From positions 40,886-104,885 of the forward strand of contig VCJN01003438.1 in assembly GCA_006384855.1 (NCBI GenBank): 64,000 nucleotides of DNA, in the 5' to 3' direction. Each line of letters begins with the position of its first letter. Positions within the stretch are counted from its first letter, which is position 1. This stretch comes from Tetraselmis striata. Taxonomy: Eukaryota > Chlorophyta > Chlorodendrophyceae > Chlorodendrales > Chlorodendraceae. The notes under the pieces were generated by a model. It was given only the letters and a program-made list of their open reading frames with translations, had not been told where the DNA came from and ran no database searches. The translations under genes and the position numbers were made by a program. Positions 56,401 to 64,000 of the stretch are shown here, piece after piece.

Positions 56401-59400
56401 GGATGCTACCCAGCCAGTACGCCGGCTCTGCCGCGCCCGCCGCAGCCACTGCGCCTCCGGCAGGCAGCGAGGGTGGCGCTGCCGGCGGGCAGAGCACCGC
56501 GCACCTGGAGGCGGGCCTGCGCGACTGCCAGGCCGGACTCCAGGCCGCGCTGGCCCGGCTGGCGGATCTGGCAGGCCGCGCTGGAGGGGCTGGCCGGCCT
56601 GCGGGCGGAGGTGGATGCATCGTCTGGCGCCAAGGGCGCGATGGACGCCAGCGTGGCGGCCCTGCGCGACGAGCTGGCGGCCGTGCGGGCGGCGCTGGCT
56701 GGCAAGGCGGACAAGTCCGAGGTGGATGCGCTGCTGGAGGGCGGCGCTGCGGCTGCGCTGGGCGAGGCGGGTGGCGGCGGGGCGGGCGCCACGGATGGCC
56801 AGCTGCCTGGCGACGCGGACGTGAGGGACGCCATCCCGGTGTTGAATGACCTCACAGCACGCGTGGCACAGCTTGGCACCACGCTCAAGGCGAAGACCCC
56901 CCTCCCTGCCCCCCTAACCTGCTGCGTTCTCCCCCTACAAGACTGTCAACCCATACCGTACGCTGTCACGTGCTATCACCAAGGCATTGCTTATCACAGT
57001 GCTCGAGGCCAACATATAGTGTCATTCTCACTTCATTCTCGCTTGATCAATACACTGACAAACGCATAGCGATGATGTACTTGTCTCACTGTCAACGCTC
57101 TGGGTTGCCCCGCGAGGGCGGATGATTTGCGGCGGATATATACGGGTGCCGGCGCAGCAGTAAGAGCGCTGCGAACAAGAACCCGCCCCGCCTGCCAGCG
57201 GTCAAATATAGACAAAACAATGGCGGAACAGTAGCGGGTTGTTCCTATTGGTTGCATGCGAGCTCAACCTGGGGCTCAAAGTAATTAGGGGTCACGTAGG
57301 TGTGTCGGCACCCGTAGCCCCAGTCAGCTGCGGGAGACTTTTCCTGGCCACTCTTCAAATGCCACTTCTGCTGCTGCTGCTGCTGCTGTTTGGCTGATCA
57401 GCTGCGCGGTGGCTCCTGAGGCTGCAGGTGCTCCAAGAGAGGGTGGCTGGCAAGGCGGACGCGCCCGCGCTTGATGCCAAGGCCGACGGTGAGGCGGTGG
57501 CCCGCCTGGAGGCCGCCCTTAGCAGCAAGGCTGACCTGTCGGCGTTGACCTCGCTCAAGGATGAACTTGAGCGGCTCCGACGGGAGCTCAACGGCAAGCT
57601 GGCAACCGCTGCTGCTGCTGCTGGCGCTGGCAGCGGTCTGGGCGCTGGCGGCGGAGGCGCCGTGCCTGCTGGCGGAGCTGCCAGCGGGGGCGCTGCTGGT
57701 GGCGACTGGCTGGCGGCACTGGCGGGCAAGGCGGACAAGGCGGAGGTGGACGCACTGCGGGCGGCACTGGATGCCCTCGCCAGGGCTGTGCCCGCGCCGC
57801 CTGCAGGTGCGCACAGTGGCGGAGCCAACTCCACGTCTCTTGTGCCCTCTCGCCTCCATGCTTCCTTCCCTGCTACTGCCCTTGCGGCAATGCGGAATGG
57901 CACCCAATGGTGCATTTGACACTCTATGGGGGCAACCCGATATAGCGCCCACCCCCCACTGGTGCCGACACACGTATATTAACGCTTATTAATTAGTTAT
58001 TATGTGCCTCATATTGGGCTTGCATGCAACCTATAAGAACAGTCCCTATAGTTGCGATCGAGGTTTGTCCACATGTGACCTTGGACAGGCCGGGCGGGTT
58101 CTTACTCGCAGTGTTCTTGGAACCGCGCCGGCACCCGTTTGGTACGCGACTGCTCCGGGGTGCATCAGCAGCAGTCGCGTATTAAACGGGGGCCGACGTG
58201 GAGATAAGAACACGGCGAGGAAGAGCCAGCCCTGCCTGCCAGAGGTCAAATGTGGACGAACCTAGAGCGGAACAGTAGCCTATGTTCTTACATAGGTCGC
58301 ATGCAAGCCGTATTTGAGGCTCATGGTAATACGGGTTGCGATTGCATATTAAAAAAAGTGCATAAAATAATAAGTGCATGCAGTGACTGGCTTAGTACCT
58401 TCACCAGCCTCCTGAATAATCCACCATTGGCGCCAACTCCGCCACCGCCCCGTAGTTCACTATCATACTATCGGCGTGCCAGGGAGGGGCTTGAAAACGG
58501 GACGCGAGGCTTGAGTAGGCGCTTCACCCGGCACCACTGTTTCCGCCATCCCGGCCTTGCTGCTGAGTTCCACGCGTTGTGCCGTTGCTCCCCGCAGGAT
58601 CGGGCGCATCAACCGCAGGGTCGCCGCGCGATCGCATGGGCAGCGGGCGCCGACAGTCCCCGGGCGCCTCGGCCGCTGCAGCCGCAGCCGCCGGCGATGG
58701 CGACCGCACGGCGGCGCTGCGGCGCGACATGGAGAGCCTGGCGGCGGCGGTGGAAGCCATCGCGCACGCGGCCAACGTGATGGGGGTCGGACCCAACGAG
58801 GCGGCGATGCCGCTCGCTGGCCCAACGCACTACCCGCTCAACGCCGCCACTGCTGCCTCCGCTGTTGGCGGCGGCGCGGCTGGCGGCGGAGGCGGACGTT
58901 CCGGCGCCAATGGTCCGCCGGGGGCGGGCAGCGGTGGCACCGGCCTCCTTGCGAGCGCCAAGGACGGCATCGTCATTGGGCCCACTAACATCCCGCATGG
59001 CGCGGCCGACCGACTGCGCGACCTGCTCAGCCTCGGCGCGTTCAACCACAAGATGGACTGGTTCAACCCGGCATGGCTGGAGGTGGGCTGCGCCTGCCTC
59101 CTGCCCATCGGTGGCTGAGCCCGCTGCGGAATGCGCAGTGCGCGCAAAACTACAAATTGCCAAACTGAGAAGCCTATAGCATTGCCATCATCGCTGGCAA
59201 CGAGCTCACCCTCTGCCTTTCTCTTGCCCCCCCCCCCCCCCCTCCCCCCCGCCCCCCGGTCCGCAGGACCTGGCTCGCCGCATCGGGGAGCTGGAGAGCG
59301 CGGTCCGCTCGCTCAAGGCCCGGCCGCCAGCGGGCAAGCAGACGGCAGAGATGCCAGGCCGCTCCCAGGGCGGCGGCAAGGACTACGACAAGATGATCAT

Positions 59401-60140
59401 GAAGCTGGGCAAGGACATCGCGGGGCTGAAGAAGTCGCTCGCCGACCTGGGCGCCGCGGGCGGAGGCGGCGGATGGGGCGGCACTGCGCGCGTGCCGGAT
59501 GGGGACCACGCCATGCTGTCGTCCAAGCCGCTGTTTGGGTGCGGCCGCCACACCCGCTTCATCAGCACCCGTCACCCCCCACAACAAAGCTGGTTACAGC
59601 GGTTGCTTTGCGGCTCCCTGAGTGCTGCATGGCAGGGCATGCTGCAGCACGCTGCATCGGCGGCTTGTCGTGCATTAACGACGGGCCAGTGGATCCAACC
59701 AGCTGAATCCTACGCGCTGTTGTTCTGGTGCGCGGCCACGCAGGTACCGCTGCATGGCGTGCGACCGGCCACTGGAGAAGCTGGACGAGAAGCCAGGGCC
59801 GTACATCCCCAACAACCAGATGCCCAGCAGCGTGGCACCGTACGAGCGCCGCGGCATCGGCGTGCCCGCCGGGCTGGACTCGCCGCCCAAGCCGATGCAC
59901 GACGCCAAGCGGTCGCATGAGCACTCGGCCAACCGCAATGCGCATGCCGGCAGCGACGGTCGCGGGCCGCAGAACTGGTACCAGAACAGCCACGGCCCAT
60001 CGGCGGCCAACCTGCCGCGTAACGATGTTGGGCCGCACCTGCCGCCTGGCGGCTGGCGCGGCGCGGACCAAGGCACCGGGGACCACCAGCTCCAACGGCG
60101 CCCTGCAAGCCCGCCGACCAAGCCGCGGCTCCATTCCTGA
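53205..60140 (+). CDS. QRICH2/DUF4795-like coiled-coil protein, 11 exons, one apparent frameshift
   Basis: About 1226 residues. Exons 53205-53453, 53802-53858, 54075-54327, 54521-54777, 54953-55582, 56026-56238, 56400-56889, 57428-57806, 58598-59082, 59267-59538, 59744-60140. Long Ala/Glu/Leu-rich coiled-coil segments contain repeated AGKADKSEVDAL / GKADKAEVDAL phrases (exons 5, 7, 8), typical of DUF4795. C-terminal FNHKMDWFNPAWLE, then DYDKMIMKLGKDIAGLKK, and the Cys pair YRCMACDRPLEKL followed by GPYIPNNQMP match the QRICH2 C-terminal domain. QRICH2 relatives act in cilia/flagella, so a ciliary role is likely. Exon 7 needs one base removed near 56573 (GATCTGGCAGGCC) to keep the frame: a sequencing error or a real mutation. 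Intron 7 fits as GC-AG (AAG|GCGAAG). C runs follow the donors of exons 1 and 4. Another frame stays open to 60246, so the C-terminus is uncertain. Confidence 0.78.
53456..53486 (+). repeat. C run at the donor of QRICH2-like intron 1
   Basis: About 30 consecutive C directly after CAG|GT. The 5' splice site itself is therefore GTCCCC, a very weak match to the usual donor. Confidence 0.9.
57135..57268 (-). repeat. MITE-like repeat, single arm, in intron 7 of the QRICH2-like gene
   Basis: Read on the minus strand: GCATGCAACCAATAGGAACA, TACTGTTCCGC, TATTTGACCGCTGGCAGGC and GCGCCGGCACCCGT. These match the arms and inner part of the repeat at 58010-58320. Confidence 0.65.
58010..58320. repeat. MITE-like inverted-repeat element in intron 8 of the QRICH2-like gene
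   Basis: Two arms of about 110 bp are imperfect inverted copies. The left starts GGGCTTGCATGCAACCTAT; the reverse complement of the right end starts CGGCTTGCATGCGACCTAT. Both continue through GTCCACAT-x-TGACC to GTGTTCTT. The arms flank a core with GCGCCGGCACCCGT. No ORF; probably non-autonomous. Partial copies occur at 57135-57268, about 6690-6765 and about 13300-13385, all in introns. Confidence 0.75.
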
Positions 60141-62113
60141 TGGAGAGAGGCTGCCGCCGGTGGGGGCTGAGGGCAGCAACGGCCTGAAGCCCACCAACGG
60201 CGGCGGCTCTGCGGAGAGCTCGCCAACGTCGCTGCCGAGCATCTAGGCCGACACTGCCTGGGCGGAGTTGCAATATGTGATTACGGCAGAGGGTCGCAAG
60301 CAGCTTCCCGTCGTCCCAACATGATACCGTGTCAAGGTCGTGACGAAGCAAGGCCAGCTTATGCCCCCCCCCCCCCCCCCCCCCCCCCTCCCCCCCCCCC
60401 CAGCATTTGTTTAATAGCTCATCCTTACCCCCCCCCTCCCCTTCCCCCTGGGCAGCTTCATGAAGTGATTGATTGCATGTTTCCATGGTGGTTAGGAAGG
60501 CGATGGGCAATATGATGGAGGGGCTGGGGCCTGGTTGGGGCCTGCGAAGTCGGAAGTTGTGGCCAAGTGTGATGACAGCCAGGAGCTATGACTATTCTAC
60601 CAGGGCCGCCGAATGATATGCACACCTATAAGTATGTCACCTGTGTCATGTCACGCTACCTTTATTGGACAGGTGTACCATGGCTGGGGCTTGGCGGGCC
60701 AACTACGAACTAGCAGCAGCAGCAGCAGCAGTACTCCTGGCACCACCAGTAGCGAAATACGTCGTCATATGACTCGGTGATCAGTCCCGCACAGCGGATG
60801 CCATGGTAACTACTCGCCGAAAGGCACAATTCAACCGCATGTCGGGGCATCACGTTGTCGGGGCTTTGGCTGGCTAAGGACGAGGGCGTATTAGCGGGGC
60901 GGAGACAAGCGCCGTGCTTGGTCTCATCCATCAGCTGCAACGCCCGGTATTGCGTGCTGGCCCCGGTGCAGTCGCCCATTTGGACTGGCGGGTAACAATC
61001 CCCGTCCACAGGTGACCGCCAGGGCGCGGTGCTCACCCCGGCTGTTGACACATGGGTTCACAACAGAAACATTGAAGATGTATATAAGAAGTAGCGCGTA
61101 GGTGACAATAACATAAATGGCGGTGCCTGGCCGTGTTTTGCTACCCTTCCAGTGTTTTTCCCTATTTCTATCATATTCTGGCATCATTCTACTCGATTCT
61201 TCTTATTTCAGAAGTTCCATCGTAATAGACTGCTTAGACGCGACAGTAGCAAGGATTACGCAGTCCTTCATGTCTGCAACCCTTACGAAACGCGCTATGT
61301 AGTCCTTAGATACGCGTGCAGTTATCCCGCAGAAGGATTTCCTCGCGCGAAAGGGTATAACGCGTAGCGACTAATGCTGCCAGTATGATTTATTCAATCT
61401 CATCGTTGTGCATTGTCCCGGATTCCGGCATCTCTACCTAATTTCAAACAATGCAGTATCTTTCTTTGAATAATGGGCAATATAAATTGAAACAATGTAC
61501 TCAGTGCGCTTCGAAATCGAGTCACGATACGACTGAGATGTATCCATCAGTTTTCTTTCAACACAATCCAAAATATCAACACATCTTTTATTCCTATTCT
61601 TTTCAAAACTGCCGAGCTGACTTTGATTGACTGTTGAGTTCCGAAGACTGTTGCGTTCATGTCAAGCCGAGCGAAATGGCCTGACGCTGAGGAGGGTGGG
61701 GGTGCCTGTTTGCTGTCTGACCTTAAACCGCGTCGAGCCCACAGGATTGTAATTAGTATGCAGTGTCTCCGGTGCGGATTGGCCCAAGTCACACGGCAAG
61801 GCTCCGTGGTGTGCCCATAAACTCCTAAGCTGTGGGCATCATGGTACCTCCGCAAGTAGGCAGACTGCATTTCGTGTTAAAATGACGGAGCGCGCTCAAT
61901 CGGCGTGCACCAGGGCCGCAATTCCGGCGCGCGCGCAGCATGATCTGTGTCCCCCATCCTCTCGTCACGCTGGGCGGAAAAACGATGATAGTGTAATTAG
62001 TGTAATAATAAGCCAATAGCACAGCCCAGCTCTGGCCGAGCAGCAGGTGCGGATTATTTACGTTTTAACAATACAAGTGTCGGTCCATGGACTCATGGTC
62101 CATGGTCCGTGGC
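60141..62113. other. Intergenic region with C runs and a CAG-type microsatellite
   Basis: Contains interrupted C runs at about 60364-60401, a (GCA)n stretch at about 60711-60731, and the dispersed repeat at 61381-61575. No gene was recognised in the roughly 2 kb between the convergent 3' ends of the QRICH2-like and TBL-like genes. Confidence 0.5.
61381..61575 (+). repeat. Dispersed ~200-bp repeat, copy 2
   Basis: Second copy of the repeat at 9481-9690, in the same orientation and with similar spacing of the shared blocks. It lies in the intergenic region after the QRICH2-like gene. Confidence 0.65.
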
Positions 62114-64000
62114 TCATATCTCTCGCTCAGGCGCCCCCTCTGAATACCGCACACCGACCGGCATCTCCGCCGCCTCCTTGGCGTGTCCCTCCCGGGGCAG
62201 CCCACCCCCCTGGCTGCGCGGGCCAGGCTGCGCCCCCCTCCAGAAGGCGCGCGAGATGTCGGACAGCAGGAGGTGCGCGATGGCGGTGAGCGCGCCGCCG
62301 TGGTAGGCGCACCAGTGCGTGCAGTCCAGCGCGCCGCTGTTCACGTGGTTGTGCAGCTCCGGGTGCGGCGCCAGCATGTCCCAGGTGCGAAACACGTGCA
62401 GCGCCGCCGCGCCCTGCCGGCGGGGGTCCCTCAGCAGGCTCAGCGTCTTCTTGTTGCGGAAGTTGCTCAGCCGCCCCGGTTGCACGCGCCGCATGCATCC
62501 CGGCTTGACGCGGCCCCGCCGCGTGTAGTAGAGCCCGCCCGGGCTGTTGAAGTGCTGCGGCAGGCTCTCCATCCACACAAGGTGCGGCAGCGGCTGCGCC
62601 TGCGCCTGCGCGCGGAGGTAGTCCATCATGCTGTTCACGGCGCGCGGGATGCCGTCCGGCACGTTGTGCCACACGCCGAAGTTGAGCACGTGCACGTCGT
62701 CCGGCCCGCTGTTGAGGAAGCAGGATATGTGCTTGCGGTGGACCCATGCGGTGTCCTTCCACCTCTCCCCGTAGCACAGCGTCAGGGTCCCAAACCTGCC
62801 GCCGTCAGTGCGGGGGCGGTGGCAGTGAGTCTCGGACCCAGTGTAGATACGCCCGCACTTGACCCCGGGACGGGGGAAGAAAATGGGCCCGGGAGATGGG
62901 GGAGAGCATGGAGGCCAGGAGCCTGGGTGTCTCGCTAGACAGCCCCACTGCCGAGCCTGCCGACATGCATGCCGCACCAACCAACACGTGAGGGAGCATA
63001 TGAGCGGCATTGAATCCCCGGCAAAACACTACAGCGTCGCACATATTGACAGTGAGATATCTGAGTCTTTCCGCGTGCACAGGGATGTGAGAGCCCCCTC
63101 CCCCCCCTCTCCTAAACACGGACACATACATACACACACGTGTGTGCGCGCGTCACGTCGCAGTTGCAACAGGGCAGTCGGATTGCAAGAGGTCATCCTT
63201 ACTGGTACCTGACGCAGGGTCGGTACGGGGTGCAGGGCAGTTTAGCGTCCTTTGCCCTCCATTCCAACGGGCTCTTGATCAGCTCCCCATCGACGCCGCG
63301 TCGACCCCAGGCGATGGGGATCGCGGGGGTGTTCCGAAAGATGAAGGCCTCCCGGCGGCGGCGGGCTGACAGCAGCTCTCGCCGCGGGCTGTGCCGCAGA
63401 TGGGAAGGGGGGGCGCACAAGATGATGATGAAGAATTTCATGTGGGAACATGTCAACATTCAGAATGACACTGGCATCTGCTGGTACAGGTACCTATGGC
63501 AACGACACAGCACGCGCCCGCAGCTGAGCCCCTATGCCGAGTCCTGGGAATTCAGCAATCTGGCGGCACCCCTGCCAGCCACGCGCGCCTCACCTGCCGT
63601 ACTCACTCGTCGCATCGTAGCGCCCGTCGCCCGGGCCAGCCGGGCTGACCTCCTCGGCGTGGTGGCTCAGGAAGCACATCAGATGGTCCCACAGCTGCAG
63701 CATCACCGAGTCGCCCCAAAACCACACCGTCCGCGGCTCCGCCGGCATCCAGGCCGCCGTGTCTGCCGGGTCAAAGGCGCTGCAACCGGGCGAGGGCGTC
63801 GCCGTGGGCAGCGTTTTGCACCGGTCGTTGTGGAACTTTTCGTTCCCCTCCAGCTTGTCGCACCAGCCGCCGCCCCGAGACGGCTTCGACGACTCCGGCT
63901 GGCGCCGACGGCCGGAAAGCCCCACACGCGCCCGGAGCGCCGGCCGGCGCGGGGTCATAACCAGCGAGCAGGTGGAGTTTGGCCGGTCGGCGGTGCGCAG
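62114..64000 (-). CDS. TBL/PC-esterase-type SGNH protein, 5' end beyond the window
   Basis: Predicted secreted or Golgi polysaccharide/glycan O-acetyltransferase or esterase of the trichome-birefringence-like / PC-esterase group. Exons 64000(partial)-63594 and 62795-62114 join in phase 2. The open frame runs past the window edge, so the N-terminus (and any membrane anchor) is not visible. Motifs: VWFWGDSVMLQLWDHLMC holds the GDS nucleophile block. YGERW follows across the intron, then DVHVLNFGVWHN, HLVWMESLPQHF, and DCTHWC, the C-terminal D-x-x-H block. Ser, Asp and His are therefore all present, so activity is plausible. The 800-bp intron contains (CA/TG)-rich stretches. The annotated tail SEGAPEREI is short and unremarkable. 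Substrate cannot be inferred. Confidence 0.75.

Overview
The window reads as nuclear DNA of a green alga. Its genes are GC-rich and cut into many short exons, introns carry long poly-C/poly-G runs, and the gene content is plant/algal: a CMP-KDO synthetase, a thylakoid-lumen ascorbate-peroxidase-like protein with a bipartite targeting sequence, and a trichome-birefringence-like SGNH protein. A QRICH2/DUF4795-like protein suggests a lineage that makes cilia. Species cannot be told from the sequence. I built exon models by hand from splice signals and reading-frame phase. For every multi-exon gene the phases close, with one exception: a single-base frameshift in the QRICH2-like gene.

Layout. 1-4.1 kb: a decayed tyrosine-recombinase retroelement (+) and a small HNH-nuclease ORF (+). 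5.2-5.4 kb: a tRNA-derived SINE. 6.0-18.8 kb: an 18-exon gene (-) for a 1355-residue protein with three cyclic-nucleotide-binding domains. 18.8-21.6 kb: no convincing gene. 21.6-26.0 kb: a 13-exon GH31 (MYORG/NET37-like) glycosidase (-). 27.4-40.0 kb: a composite DNA transposon. 40.0-40.5 kb: two inverted SINE copies. 41.1-43.3 kb: CMP-KDO synthetase (+). 44.2-44.7 kb: a cyclophilin-E-type RRM protein (-). 45.9-47.1 kb: an ankyrin-like pseudogene (+). 48.1-50.1 kb: the APX/TL29-like gene (-). 50.6-50.9 kb: a fourth SINE. 53.2-60.1 kb: the QRICH2-like gene (+), with related MITE-like repeats in two introns. 62.1-64.0 kb: the 3' part of a TBL/PC-esterase-type gene (-), running off the window.

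The most unusual object is the ~12.6 kb element at about 27,391-39,991. It has imperfect 27-bp terminal inverted repeats and two divergently transcribed, apparently intact multi-exon genes. One encodes a 956-residue DDE-type transposase whose core resembles the DUF7869 family. The other encodes a 1512-residue protein ending in a permuted (beta-class order) DNA-amino-methyltransferase-like domain. Three introns in these two genes hold arrays of the same 24-bp minisatellite, all in the same orientation relative to the element. The repeat shares a GTCCCA core with palindromes clustered near both ends. A two-gene transposase plus methyltransferase element with intronic arrays is the best candidate here for an undescribed system.
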